This document shows positions 28,425 to 40,610 of a DNA stretch of 64,000 nt, one piece after another. Both the position numbers and the translations under genes were made by a program. Each line of letters opens with the position of its first letter. Positions within the stretch are counted from its first letter, which is position 1. Source of the DNA: Auriscalpium vulgare (Eukaryota; Basidiomycota; Agaricomycetes; Russulales; Auriscalpiaceae); contig JAHBBC010000001.1 of NCBI GenBank assembly GCA_019915015.1, positions 2,666,001 to 2,730,000 of the forward strand, in the 5' to 3' direction. The notes under the pieces are model-generated. The model made no database searches. It was not told the DNA's origin and saw only the letters and a program-made list of their open reading frames with translations.

Positions 28425-29194
28425 TGGGCTGTATGTTCGAGGGACCCCGTTGCAAGGCAATCCGAGTTCTGATAATGAAACCAACCACTGGTCAACGATT
28501 ATTCCCGCCACCTTTAGGTAGGGGGTCTTTTAGGCATTATTTAGGGGCTCATGATCGGGTAGATTCGCAGATTTGGTTTAATTCAGCGGGGTCTCCGAAA
28601 CGATCAACTGTTTGGTCTGTGGGCAGCAAGCGCCGACTTGGTCCTCTCGAACCTCATATTCAGAACGACTATCTTCTGATACCATAAGGTCAAGCTACGG
28701 AGACTACTCTCGAACCACAATTAAGTAAATTCAAACTTCACCCCCAATCATTGAAAAGACTGCAGTCCTGTATAAGAGTAGCTTTGTACGGGCAGCCTCG
28801 TGGAGGAGCGTGGAGGCTCTGATCACGAAGCAAATATTCTTTGGCACGCCGCCATGACCTCAACCGAACCCGCTCGTACGATGCCGGCTTCAAAATACAC
28901 CGCAACGGTCGCCGGTAGCGGGCTTTGCCGCAACATGCGGCCCTATCCTCAAGCTTATACCGAGGATTTCAAAATTCGAGGGCCTCCTAATATCGAGAAT
29001 CGGATATATATTCAAAAACATCCGGACGTGTATATGGATTCCAGTTTATTATTTAGAACTGGAGGCAAATTATCTATTTCGTAAACCCTCCTCAATGGAA
29101 ATACAACATGTGTGCGCGTATTCTTCTTCTGACTGATGCATGACGACCTTCAAGTGACGACTCCTCCACAGATATATATCCCATCGTTTTTTCT
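28425..29194. other. Convergent intergenic region YTM1-TAL1
   Basis: 770 bp between two convergent stop codons, richer in A/T than the flanks. It holds a 94-codon frame (28800-29084) of no recognisable family and an inverted repeat TCCAGTT/AACTGGA around 29041-29063. No supported gene. Confidence 0.4.
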
Positions 29195-30501
29195 TCAGGC
29201 GGACAACTTTGAGCGGAGCACGTTCTTCAACGTCTCACCGTCCTCGGCGAACTTCTTGATGCCCTCGTGAAGCTTGTCGAAAGCCATCGAATCCTGGAGA
29301 AGGGCCCAACGGAATTCGGCCTCGTTGTCGACGTAAGTGACCTTCGGGATGGGGTCAGCTTTCGCGGCAGCTTGCGAGTCGAGCTTCTTCGGGACGTCCT
29401 CAGTAGACTTCTTCAGCTCCTCGAGAAGCGCGGGTGCGATCGTGAGGAAGTCAACACCAGCAAGCGCCTTGATTTCGCCAACCTGCGAGACGTAACATGT
29501 CAGCAAACGGTGGTATATGGGAAGTGGCGACGAAAGATGTGGGAGGGGTGACGGATACCCGCGTCGCAACATCAAGACGTTGGGAGGGACACTCACGTTA
29601 CGGAATGAGGCACCCATCACGATCGTATTGTAACCATACTGCTTGTAGTAGTTGAAAATCTTCTTCACGGATTGGACGCCGGGGTCCGAATCGCCAACGT
29701 AGTCCTTGCCGGGAGCATTCTTCTTGTACCAATCAAGGATCTATCGCACACAGTGTCAGGGGTAGCTGAGTCAACAGACAATCGCCAAGGCTTACGCGGC
29801 CGACAAAGGGTGAGATGAGCGTGACGCCCGCCTCAGCGCAGGCGACGGCCTGGCCGAAACCGAACAGGAGCGTCAGGTTGCAGTGGATACCGTCCTCGGC
29901 CTCAAGCTCCCGAGCAGCCTGGATACCCTCCCAGGTGGATGCGATCTTGATAAGAACGCGCTCCTTCTTGATACCGACAGAATCGTAGAGGGCGATGAGT
30001 TGCTTGGCCTTGGCCTTGGTGGCCACCTTGTCGAACGACAGGCGGGCGTCGACCTCCGTGGAGACGCGGCCGGGGATGATAGCCAGGATCTCCTTGCCAA
30101 ACTCGACAAGCTGAATGTGGATTAGAAGGTGGGGCAAACGTGATGGACTATATGCGTACGAGACGGTCCACAGCATGCTCGGTTTGCTCGTCGAGGGTCT
30201 TGCCATTCTCCTTGCCATACTTGATGGCAACGTCGATCAAGCGAGCGTAGGCAGGCTTGTTCGCCGCAGCAAGAAGCAACGAAGGGTTCGTCGTCGCATC
30301 CTGCACACATTGTCAGGAAACTGCTGTGATCAGGCAGGTTGACCGAGGCTAACCTGAGGCTTGTAGACGTCGATCGCTAGATGTAGTCACGTAAGAGATG
30401 AGATAACGCATAGATGGCGGCGGGTACTCACACTCGAAGTCACCAGAGTCGGAGACGACGACGGTGCCGGTCTGCTTGAGAAGATCGAGGGAGGTGGTCA
30501 T
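29195..30501 (-). CDS. TAL1: Transaldolase
   Basis: Six exons read downward: 30501-30432, 30376-30354 (23 nt), 30300-30160, 30110-29796, 29740-29597, 29482-29195; sum 981 nt, 326 residues, normal for class I transaldolase. Key segments are [29 protein letters not shown], the Schiff-base lysine in [20 protein letters not shown], and [20 protein letters not shown] then [13 protein letters not shown]. It moves a dihydroxyacetone unit between sugar phosphates in the non-oxidative pentose phosphate pathway, in the cytosol. Confidence 0.97.
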
Positions 30502-30991
30502 CGTCACTGGCGAGAGATGGTGGTAGGAGGTAAGAGCGGGAGTGGATCGATGGCGTTGGGTCCGAGTGCGAGATATAACCGCCCTGTCCCGGCTCGGGCC
30601 GGCACATGTCGTGGGAACCCGTGCCCCAGTCTGACTGCTCCGGAGCACGTTCCTCCATCCAGCCCACTCGTTCTCAAAATCTCACCACCGGCTATCATGT
30701 AGACTCCGTCGCGCATTCGACATCGATCACCATCTAGTTGCCTTGAGCCTGCAGCTGCTTGCTACCGGCGGTAGGACTAAGCGTACCTCCTTGGAGAATG
30801 CGAACGCACGCCGCGTCCGCCCGACTACACGCCAACGCGGCAGCTGATCAGACTTCCTTATAGATTGATCATGATCCCTTCAAGATAACGGTACCTGCGC
30901 TTTGTGCGCTGCTCTTCGCCAATGCCCTCCAGACACGGAATTTCACTGGACTTTCCTTGTCCGAATGTTTTCCAATGCAATCGCATCGCAT

Positions 30992-31071
30992 AGACTCGTT
31001 CCCAGTCCGCTCGCAGGCGATGCGCTTACCTAACAAAAGACAAAAGAGGACGCCTGCGAGGGAACGAGTCT
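30992..31071. repeat. Long imperfect palindrome (hairpin) with a 31-bp loop
   Basis: The left arm is AGACTCGTTCCC, a 7-base insert AGTCCGC, then TCGCAGGCG (30992-31019). The right arm CGCCTGCGAGGGAACGAGTCT (31051-31071, 21 bases) is a perfect complement of the left arm without the insert. It lies between the divergent transaldolase and Clr2-like genes. It could be the footprint of a small transposon or a cruciform regulatory site. Confidence 0.8.
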
Positions 31072-31141
31072 AAGCTTTTCTTTCTTTTCTTCTCATGCTT
31101 TCATTGGTTGTAGCCATGGCATGACTAAGAGAGTTCTCACA

Positions 31142-31169
31142 TGAGTCAGCAGCAAAGGGGCTATATATA
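31142..31169 (+). promoter_or_regulatory. AP-1/Gcn4-like site and TATA box before the Clr2-like gene
   Basis: TGAGTCAG at 31142-31149 and CTATATATA at 31161-31169, 59 bp before the proposed ATG at 31228. Spacing suits a core promoter. Confidence 0.45.
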
Positions 31170-31227
31170 CTGCCAATTTGCACCTCTTGGTCACACTCCC
31201 CCCCTCTTTCTTACTGCAGAATTTTTC

Positions 31228-32378
31228 ATGTCTGCCAATTTGGCTGACTGTTACAGTAAGCACAGCTGAGCATAATTAGACAGTCAACTCACTAAATAAT
31301 AATCCAATAGATATGGAGAATCATAGTATAACTCAAGAGCTCAAATCTGATTATGAAAAGGATATCAAAACAGAGGACGAAGAGCCCACCTCAATTGCAG
31401 TGTCATATGGCCCTGCATGGGCCTTAGGAGTCAGTCGGGTTAATCGTAAAATCAGTCTGTCATCTGCCTCTGCCCCTGTCCCTCAGGGTCAAGCTATTGT
31501 CGTTTCCAAACCAACACCCATCCCCAACGCACCCATCCTTAACAAGTCCTATGATGGATCATATTCATACTGTGGAACATTGCCATTCACCATTAATCGC
31601 AATGCTATCACTATATTGCGCGGAGGCTCAGATGGTGATCCCACCAATCTACCATCACAAGGCCCCCTACAAGACAGGAAAGGCAATCCTACGAGGTACC
31701 GGCGCATCAGGCAATATGAAGGTCCACACCAGAAATATTTGCAAAACTTGGGAAAGGTTCTGGCAAGGAATGTATGCGGAAAGTCTGGTATGTAACATAC
31801 AGCCCTCTGCCCATTCAGATTCAATGTTAATAATTCACATAGTGAATGCACAGCCTATCTGGCACCTTACGGAGCTACCCTATGGTTACAGCCTGTGGGA
31901 AGAGGTCAAGGGAGGCCGCAAAGATCCTTACCTCTACGGCAGCGAAACCGTTACGCGGTTTCGCAGCATGCCGGAGTTCGCGCCGCACGCCATATGGCTG
32001 CTACTCGGACGCCAGGGTACTTGTGCCTGCCTGTACTGTGCTCCTGGGCAGGCGCAAAGGCCCATCACGGACGGGCTGCGGGGAATCAAACGTGTGGTCA
32101 AGCACCAATCGACGCAAAGCGCAAGCGTGTCCGCTAGAGTCTGGAAGCCGATCGAACGGCCAATGAAAGAGGATCGCACCAGCAGGCCGGACAGGAGAGA
32201 CACGGTGGAAGGGAGAAAGGGCGCGACGAGGGGAGATGTGGGGGAGGGTAGCAGCAAGGAGTCGCAGCGAAGCGCGAAGAGAAAGCGAGAGTCGTCGAGG
32301 GAGCAGCGGCGGGAGCGGGAGCAAGAGCGGAAGGAACGGATATATGAGAGGCCGAAGATCAGTTGGTGGGGCAATTGA
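31228..32378 (+). CDS. Clr2-like transcription-silencing domain protein
   Basis: Exons 31228-31255, 31311-31771, 31854-32378 sum to 1014 nt, 337 residues. The middle matches the Clr2 N-terminal domain pattern seen in basidiomycete proteins: SDGDPTNLP then KGNPTRYRRI, and after the intron LPYGYSLWEEVKGG, YLYGSETVTRFRSMPEF.PHA.WLL and a CACLYC pair. Fission yeast Clr2 is part of the SHREC heterochromatin silencing complex; this relationship is by motif recollection only. The C-terminus is very basic (KRKRESSREQRREREQERKE). The first 500 bp are clearly more A/T-rich than the second half, so the gene may be a fusion or partly acquired. Exon 1 (28 nt) rests only on splice signals and frame. Confidence 0.6.
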
Positions 32379-32896
32379 AAGACGTCTGGAAAATAATAAC
32401 TTACGAATGATATGATTGAGCGTATGATGCAAATACAGTACTAGTATGCCTCCTTGCCTGCAGAACCGTGAGAGTAGTGCTGCGTGGTGCGTGAACGACA
32501 TGGTATGAGTCGGCGGAGGCTCCGGACCGCCACCATGTACGTATTCCTCGACGCGTCCATCTTGATCCAACCTGAGCTCCAGCTTGAAGCTGACGCTACT
32601 ACGCTGGAGCCTGAAGCTTGCATGGCACTCTGGGAAGAGCAGCGTCGACGTCGACTGTGTCGGCTGGGGAATGCTGTTGTCGCCAAGACAACATAGACGG
32701 CTTGGCGCACGTGGTTCCGAGATATATCACGGCTTCACGTCGCCGACTCATCAACTTTCTCTCCCTGCCCCCCCGAGTTGACGACCGCAGCGCTCGCAGA
32801 GCATCTTCATTCTTTACCGCACACTCTCTTTTGTCGGTCCACACTCCCCGCTACAAGCATTTTTCTCCCGCTGCAAGTCACACGAACCGCACCACC
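32379..32896. other. Spacer between Clr2-like and LysM genes
   Basis: 518 bp. Contains short competing frames on both strands (around 32441-32710) without recognisable family features. The CT-rich stretch before 32896 is probably the LysM gene 5' leader. Confidence 0.4.
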
Positions 32897-33644
32897 ATGT
32901 TCGCCCGCTCTGTCATCGCTGCGCTTGCTGGCCTTCCCATTCTCGCCCAATGTAGGCAGGTTCACTACGGTGCTTCTGGACCGCGCTCACGATCATCTCC
33001 CTTTGCGCGTGTTTTCAGCTGTGTTTGCTGCAGACTGCGCTCGCAACTACACCGTCGTCCAGGGCGACATCTGTGACAGCATATCTGCTGCACACAATGT
33101 TTCGACGTGCGTAACTGTTCTCCATAAGTCACCCCGTCTCACATTTCGCCCTTGTTAGTTACCAGCTTGCTGTCGCGAACCCGCAGATTGATGACGGCTG
33201 TGGCAACCTCGCCCCCGGCGACAACCTCTGCCTAGGATGGGCTGGGGAGGACTGCACAACTACGTATGTAGTGAAGCAGGACGATTCCATCGAAGCCATC
33301 TCTGGTGCTGCGGGTGTTAATTCTACCGTCTTCCTCCTGAACAACCCTCAAATCGATTCCGATGGCGACAACCTCTACATCGGAGAGGTTTGTTTCGTCA
33401 TCTTGTAGCTAGGTGATGATGCTGACTATTACCCACGCAGGTCGTTTGCACGTCGACTAGCGTGCAGGTGCCTGCGAAGCCCGCTGACGGCAAAGTCCCC
33501 GGCTCCGCCATCCCCTTTTCCGCAGCGCCCGCGAAGGCTACGGCCGCGCCCGCGAAGGCCACGGCCACTCCCATCTCTGGCAATCTCGGCGACGGCGGCG
33601 ACGGCGACGACGACGACGATCTGCCGTGGTGCGACGAGATCTAA
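32897..33644 (+). CDS. Secreted LysM-domain protein
   Basis: Four exons: 32897-32951, 33019-33106, 33159-33387, 33441-33644; sum 576 nt, 191 residues. A signal peptide (MFARSVIAALAGLPILAQ) is followed by two LysM-like modules: NYTVVQGDICDSISAAHNVS...LAVANPQID..CGNL.PGD.LCL, and TYVVKQDDSIEAISGAAGVN...LLNNPQID...NLYIGEVVC. The C-terminus has a short AKAT/APAKATA repeat and an acidic run of Asp. LysM modules bind chitin-type oligosaccharides; small secreted fungal LysM proteins may mask cell-wall fragments from plant or animal sensing, or act on the fungus's own wall. No enzyme domain. The protein is typical in size for fungal LysM proteins. Confidence 0.85.
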
Positions 33645-34025
33645 GCACATCACCCCTCCCTGCACACATATCTACCGCCATTTCGTCACTTTCTATACCC
33701 ACCATTTACCCGTTCGTTATTGATTTGTTGAGACGCGTGCTTTGCTGCGGGTTTGCCAAGTTTGTTGGGGGAGGCCCGCGCGTCGGCCTCGGTCGTTGTG
33801 TCCTGGCGATCGGCGATTTACATAGCATCTACTTCGTCACATTGGCTGGTTCACATAGTGTAGCTTGTCTACATACGTTCGCGAGGTGTCACAGAGAAAG
33901 TTTTCTGACTCCGTACTCGATGTTTAGCAAGCTCAGCGTGACCGAGAGGGAAGTTCGTCAATGGAGGCGCCTGTTCTGTGATTCAGCGCGGCGGCACCCC
34001 CTACTACACACCTTAGCCGCTCACC
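33645..34025. other. Spacer between LysM gene and ULA1
   Basis: 381 bp holding the LysM 3' UTR and ULA1 promoter. Nothing else recognised. Confidence 0.4.
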
Positions 34026-35970
34026 ATGTCCTTCAGCGAGTCCCAGGACATCGAAGGCGCCACGACCGCCATCCAGTAAGCCCGCCGCCCTAGTCCCTTG
34101 GCCCAAAGCCCTGACGATGTCCAGATCACAGCCAGACAACAAAACACGACGTTATGACCGCCAGTTGAGGTGCGGTGTATGCACCGCCGCCTCACCGATC
34201 CCGCTGACTGAGCCTCCACTCCAGACTGTGGGCCGCCTCCGGCCAGACTGCCCTCGAGCAAGCACGCGTCCTCCTCATCTCCGCATCAGCTCTGTCAACC
34301 TCGACGCTGAAGAACCTCGTGCTCCCGGGGGTCGGCCACTTTACCATCCTCGACAACGCACTCACGACCCCTGCCGACATCGGCAACAACTTCTTCCTCG
34401 ATCCCGACGCGAGTCTCGGGCGTCACCGAGCAGATGAGGCCGTGCGTCTGCTATTGGAGCTAAACGAGGGCGTTGAGGGTGTCGCCGACACGTCCGACAT
34501 CGAGAGCGTACTGGCACAGGGACCCTCCTATTTCTCCGCGTTCACTCTGGTGATCGCTGTCAACCTTCCCCAGAGAATCATCGAGAGACTGTCGCCTTTG
34601 TTGTGGGATATTCCAGCGGGTCCGCCACTCATTGTCGTCCGATCTGCGGGTTTCCTGGCCGAGTTTTTCATACAATTCCATGACCACGATGGTGAGTGCG
34701 ACGCTTCATTCGACGCTCTTTGATCTCATGTCGTGCTAGTCATTGAAAGCCATTCTGAAACGGCCCCCTCACTCCGCGTCGACAAGCCGTTCCCCGAGTT
34801 GCTTAATCACGCTCTCCAGCTCGATCTGAAGAACATGGATCCCACAGATCACGGCCATATACCCTACGTAGTCATCTTGGTCCGTGCCCTGGAGGACTGG
34901 AAGCGTGAGGTGAGTATATGTGTTTGTTTTCTTGGGCTAGTCTGACATGCATTTGATAGCACGGCGCGCCCCCGTCTTCGTATGCCGAGAAGCGCGCTTT
35001 CAAGGAGTCGGTGATGAAGATGCAGCGCCACCAAGACGAGGAGAACTTCGAGGAAGCCGCCGCCAACGCATACCGCGCATACACCTCCTCCACTATCCCT
35101 TCCTCTGTCCAAGCGCTCTTCGACACGCTTCCCCCACCCGACACGCCTCTCGATGGACAGCGGCATTTTTCTATCTTGCTCTCGGCCCTGCGTGCCTTCA
35201 CATCTGAGCCGCCGCATGTGCTCCCCCTCTCTGCGACCCTGCCGGACATGAAGAGTGACACAGAGAACTATGTCGCGCTGCAGAACATCTACCGGCGCCG
35301 CGCGGACGAGGAGCGTGCTGTGTTTCGACAACTTGTTCGGGATGCTGGAGGCGCGGACATTCCTGCGGAGGTTGTTGATCTGTTTTGCAAGAATGCGCAT
35401 GCGATCGCTGGTCTGAAGGGGGCACGCTGGGGCGATCTGGACACCGACCGCGAAAAGCTGGGTATGTCTTGCACTTGCCGTTGCATTTCTGCCTGTGTCT
35501 GATGCGGTGGTCAGTTTGCCGACTGCAGACAGCGCCTCGCGAGATGGCCACCCATATAGCACTTTCTGCGCTTTCTGCTTGGCTTTCACTCAATCCAACA
35601 ACGCAATCGCACGCGAACGGCAATGCCAATGCCAGCGCACAGAACGCAGCTGCCCTAGCGCCGCTGCTACCAACGGCGGAGGCGTTGCTCGCGATTGTAC
35701 AAGGAGTAGTTGGACCCGACGTGGAACTTGGGAAAGAAGTTCACGACGCCGTCGGCGAGGCGTACGTGTCGCCTCATTCTGCGTGGCGCTCCACTCACCA
35801 TCTGGCATGACAGTGCACGGGCTCCAACGGCCGACCTGCCTAACGTCGCAGCGTTCATGGGCGGACTGATTGCCCAGGAGGCGATCAAAATGATCACGAA
35901 GCAGTATGTGCCAGTTAACGGGCACTGTGTGATTGACCTGGTAGACACCTGGACGGGCATCATTGCGTGA
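34026..35970 (+). CDS. ULA1: NEDD8-activating enzyme E1 regulatory subunit
   Basis: Seven exons: 34026-34075, 34125-34169, 34225-34691, 34740-34909, 34960-35461, 35533-35761, 35814-35970; sum 1620 nt, 539 residues. It begins with the E1-type adenylation fold (RRYDRQLRLWAASGQTALEQ, LVLPGVGHFTILDN) and ends PNVAAFMGGLIAQEAIKMIT, typical of APPBP1/Ula1. This subunit pairs with Uba3 to adenylate and transfer NEDD8/Rub1, which then activates cullin ligases. It lacks the catalytic cysteine domain, as expected. At intron 5 the second AG (35531-35532) is needed; the first breaks the conserved frame. Confidence 0.93.
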
Positions 35971-36593
35971 GATGCGCTGGGCATGCTCACGGGGAAATTA
36001 GAGGTAGATTGGTGACAAAATTGTCAATAATAATGTATAGCATCGTTACCGCGCAAGGCCTATGGGGTGTTTGCGAGACCGGCCACAAGTAGTGACTAGT
36101 AGAGCTGAAGATTTCAAGGCCTCAACTTCAGCTGTCATATACTAGGTTTCGGCAGGTTTGCTGTGAATATCGGCCGATTGGTCTCTCGGCCGCCCTCTGG
36201 CCGTGGTTCATGTCCGACTGGTTTTCTCGAGTCACTAATGCGTTGTACTAGTCTCGATGTTTCTGCGCTACCCATCAAGTGCGCATGCACTCTGCCAGCA
36301 TGTCAGCTGCCGTCTCAGAACGGCGATGGACTTGAAGGATCATCACGATCCCATTTAGCGTAGAGGTTGGTCTAGTCCATCATCAGGTATTCAGCGGTAC
36401 ACTTCGTGGGAAGTCGTGAAAATATGAAAAGACCATACTGTCCAAGTAGATGTCATATTGAGCACGAAGCGGCTGGCTCCTGCAGCTAAGCACTGTTCGC
36501 ATGATCTCAGCGACGGGCGAGCAGTTGGATGGATATGATGTGCAATATGCAAGCATGGATATATAGAGGTCGGGTATACACACTGACAACCGC
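35971..36593. other. Convergent spacer ULA1-CSC1
   Basis: 623 bp between two convergent genes. Contains an A/T-rich stretch near 36000-36040 that probably ends the ULA1 transcript. No gene recognised. Confidence 0.4.
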
Positions 36594-39500
36594 CTACGCG
36601 TTAGTAGGGAAGGCCCCCGGGATAGTCTGCCGCCTCCGCTCCGGATGGTGGAAATACGTCCCATACCTAGGCTTTGCCAGCCCTTCCGCACTCGGCGACA
36701 CCGGACCCTCCGGTTCTGTGGACGTGTCCACGAGAGGCTGCGGCACGGGCACACCGTGCGGCTCTCCGTACTCCTCTTCCGAGTCACTCTCCCCGTCGCC
36801 CAGCCACTCGTCGTCGTCCGGCAGCATGATGACGCCCGAGCCATAGTCGAAACTGAGGCGGTGCGAGACAGTCGAGGTCGTGCGGCGGGAGGGTCCCGGC
36901 TGGTCGTCCTGCCACGGATTCTCCACGCCGCCGTCTGGTGGTGGTGCAGGTGCTCCGTCGGCGCCAAGGGCGATAGAGCCGGACCGATTGGGCAGGATGT
37001 TCGCAGCGATCTGCCCTGCGCCCCGGCGGACCATGCTGTATCGTTTCCGAAGGGTAAGAACGACAGCTTGGTCGCTTTTAGCGCCATTACCGTTAGCGGC
37101 AGAGCGTGAGTTGACCAGTGTTTGTCCCTTCTTCAGAGGCAGCCACGGGTGCGGGAGCAAGCCTGTCAATGCAGGGTGGCCGTAGCGGCGCTTTCCGGTG
37201 CTTGAAAACGATGAAAATACAATTCACACTGTATGGTATGGGCACTTACTTTAGCACGCCGCTGTACCAATTCGCCATAGGAGGCTGTGACTGCCGGAGA
37301 TGATGTTAGCAGGCGCACAGCTTGGCGAAAGAAATATGACGCACGTAGTCAGTGCGGTCGTCCTCCGGCGCGACGTATAGAGTATCGTCATTCTGCGCGT
37401 AGCGGCTACGATTCAAATTGCTACACAGGACCCTGAGGTCAATGATGGTCAACAATAGCACAATATAGACGGACCTTTGTGACCAGGTGACAGGGTGCCC
37501 TGCGCGCAGGCGGAGCACGTCCTCCGTTTCCACCCCCCTCTCAACCTCCACGACCGAGCTCAAGCTCACGTACTTGCTCAATGGCCGGAACGCCTGGTCG
37601 ATATACCACGACCACGCTATCGTGCCAATGATGAGCGGCGCGACGAGCGATGATAAGACGTAGGAGCGATTCAGGATGAAGTTTCCCGTCATGAAGATGA
37701 GAAAGATGGTGACGCCCCATATGAGACGAGTGAATGTTATGGGCCACGCCTGGCCGTGCGATTCGTATGGCTTGTAGAATACTGAGACTCATCAGTATAA
37801 TGACGCAGGAGTCGGTGGATAAGAGGGACCGACCGCATAAAAGCTTGTATTTGTACACGACGTACGCGTTGCCGAAGTACACTGCACCAAACACGAGGAT
37901 CAAGGGTTGCGCGATGCTGTATAGCAGAGTGATCACGAAGATGAGGATAGCCTGTGGGTAGACGGTGCCGTAGTTGATAACAGGCGGTGCGTTGAGTTCC
38001 GCGAAGTCTAGCCAATCTCGTGTCAAGGGTGCTCAATCCAAAGAGCATTCGTACGTACCTCTGGGTGTGCGCGTGACAAACATGCGGTACATAACGCGGG
38101 GAATAATGATTCCCAAGTTCAGCAACTGCAGCGGCATGATACCGATTCCTTGCAAGATTACATATGACAAGAAGAAGTGCCTAAAAACGCGTCAGCTTTG
38201 GAGGCAAATTGATTCACAAGCCTCCACTGACTTGGCACGTCCCATCTGCAGAGCCTGCGCGAGCTTTTCTGGAATCTTTGCCGGGGAGTTTGCAAGGTCG
38301 CGCACAAGCTGCCAATAGGTACTCGCGATGAGGAAGATGAAGACGACGTTGACGAGGAGGAAGAGGAAGTATCTGAAAAGCGATTACATCAGCACACAGG
38401 ACAAATCCCTTACCGTGGCCAAAAACTTACTTCTTCATAAGTGAATACTCGACCCAACTGCGAGCTCGGTAGCCCTGCAGATACGTCAAAGCTTCGTGTG
38501 TAAGGTCAGAAAGCGAGCGTTTCAATGAAGGAAGATGCAGAACCTTCGAGTATGAAGGGAAGCAGGGCATTCAGTGTGATCACCGCGACCGATGGCAGGG
38601 AGTTCTGTACTATGGCCCGGATTTCGTCGTTGCTATCAATGAGACGCGCCAACCACGGCATCGCTTTCTTGATTTCCTTGTAACTGAGCAGTCCCGCCAA
38701 GCCGGTGATAGGGATAAACCAGAAGAAGAACAGCAGGGCGAGCATCGCAAGCACAATTACATCGCGAACGCGAAGTGAGTCCGCAGAGCGCGACATGTTT
38801 GCCCAAACGATGTCGCGTGGCTCTGGCGCAAGGTGTGTCGTTAGCTGGAAAGGTGCCGGCGCATGTACGGTCTGTGCTGCTATTTGCTGTCGTGAGGTAG
38901 CCTTAGTACGGAGACGGAGATGGGAAGCAAACTATCCATACCGCGCTAGACATCTTCTCAAATGTGACGAATCCCACATCCGTGGCCTTGAACTTGCCAA
39001 CTCGTCTGCGCCGTTTCACAGCTTCGTCCAGCTCTTGGAACGTCTTCTCTAGGTGCTCGAGCGCGTCCACCCGACCAGAGAACCAGCTGAGCCGCAACGT
39101 CGGGCGTTTGTGGTGTGGTACCACCACGCGGTTTGGCGGCTGCCCTTCCGCAGCGCCGACGTCTCCTTCCGCGAGCACGGCGTAGTCAGCGGGGTCATAC
39201 GTCTCGACTGTGCTCGGGTTCCCAACATACTCGACCCAGGCGCTCTCGAGCTGCAGGAGCGCTTTGGTGCGCTTGTCGAGCAGGGCCTTGAGAGGGTCGA
39301 CTTCCCTGCACAGGCTGACGCTCTCCACCGGCAGGCCCATGTTCTCGAAGTGCTCTGCAAGCGCGCGTTCGCCTCGAAGGTGCGGTGGAAGCCCGGTGAC
39401 CATAACAGTGCGAGCAGGGATGGAGTGCACAAGCTCGAGAGAGAAAAGCTGCCGTGCGCGAATAAAGCGTTTGTAGTTGATGTAGATGAACCGCAGAGCA

Positions 39501-40297
39501 AGGAGCGTGAAGAGATAGGTGAAGATGAGATGTAAGGAGAGGTAGGAATTGGCATCGGAAATGAGGTCGAGCCAGTCGTTTCCTTGTTTTGGGTCTGCTG
39601 GTGGTTTTTCGGACGGCGCAGAGATGAAGAAATCCTCGTCTTCGTCTCCCTCATCGCCAATCCCGATGTTATTCTGGAGAAATCATACAATAACTTTCAG
39701 ACGTGAGTCATGTGAAGCTAACCTTGAGATTGATAGGCATCAATATCGCGAATGCGAAGATAGAGCACGTCGCAAACAGATAGAAGGACATCTTGAAGAA
39801 GTTCAGGAGCTTGAGATGACTGTAAGTGTTCGGACATAGTGACGATGTGATAACGACGCACCACGGCCGCGTCCAGCCCCACAATCTGCAAGACGGTGAA
39901 TTCCGACGTCTTCAGCGTGGGCCATATCCAACCGAAAAATGCCGTGTGCGCGTGTGCTTCGTGAGGCGAAAACCCTAGGGGCAATTTGCTTAGGTATACA
40001 GCACATTGTGCTCAGAGCCGTGTCATACCTTTGAGTTTCGTGCGAGGTGCAAAAAGAAGGGGCCACCGTGTCCTGCAGTAGCAAAAGACCAAGAATGAGA
40101 ACGATCCGATAGAGGATGCCAGCGCTAGCTGGGTGTAGAACCACGGCCCAGTGAACTTGACTGCGCGTGGACGAGGTTAGCTCGGGTTCACTGTGGAAGA
40201 GAGCAGGCGTACACGTCGGAGGCGTGCCGGGTGGAAGGCCTGGCTCATCGTCGCCGTCGTCCGCGAGGAAAGCGGCGATGAGGTCGAGAATGTTCAT
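36594..40297 (-). CDS. CSC1/OSCA-type (DUF221) calcium-permeable channel
   Basis: Fourteen exons read downward: 40297-40213, 40160-40029, 39974-39862, 39809-39723, 39673-38942, 38886-38544, 38491-38431, 38372-38232, 38180-38059, 38007-37834, 37781-37475, 37420-37345, 37290-37250, 37200-36594; sum 3021 nt, 1006 residues. N-terminal membrane segments precede a cytosolic domain with an RRM-like fold (RTVMVTGLPPHLRGERALA, then FVTFEKMSSAQIAAQ). The channel core includes VIVLAMLALLFFFWFIPITG, LLPFILEALTYLQGY, and FLFLLVNVVFIFLIASTYW. The C-terminal tail is acidic and disordered. The family forms mechanically or osmotically gated channels at the plasma membrane. Several acceptors are AAG rather than CAG/TAG. 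Confidence 0.93.
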
Positions 40298-40610
40298 GAC
40301 GGCGTGAAGAACGGTCGCGAGGCTCGCGTCGCGCGCAATTCAGGACGTCAACTGCTCCCGGCACGATAAGATTAGATCGTGAGGACAGGCTAATTTCCGA
40401 ATGGGGGAGGTCTGGTGCGGCGATTGCCGTGATGCAGGGAGATATGAATATAGATCGACGCGTGACAGCAGCTGTTGCAACGCTCCTGTGTCCTCCCTTC
40501 CCCACCACCGCAACACCGTTTTCACCTCCTTGTATGTATCCCTCACCATTCCATCGCGTGTATGATAGCTGACCCCGCTGTGTTCTGTTGCTTCCCAGAC
40601 GAACAATACC

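Noticed and set aside
28800..29084. 94-codon plus-strand frame between YTM1 and TAL1
   Set aside because: No recognisable family and unusual composition; not enough to call a gene.
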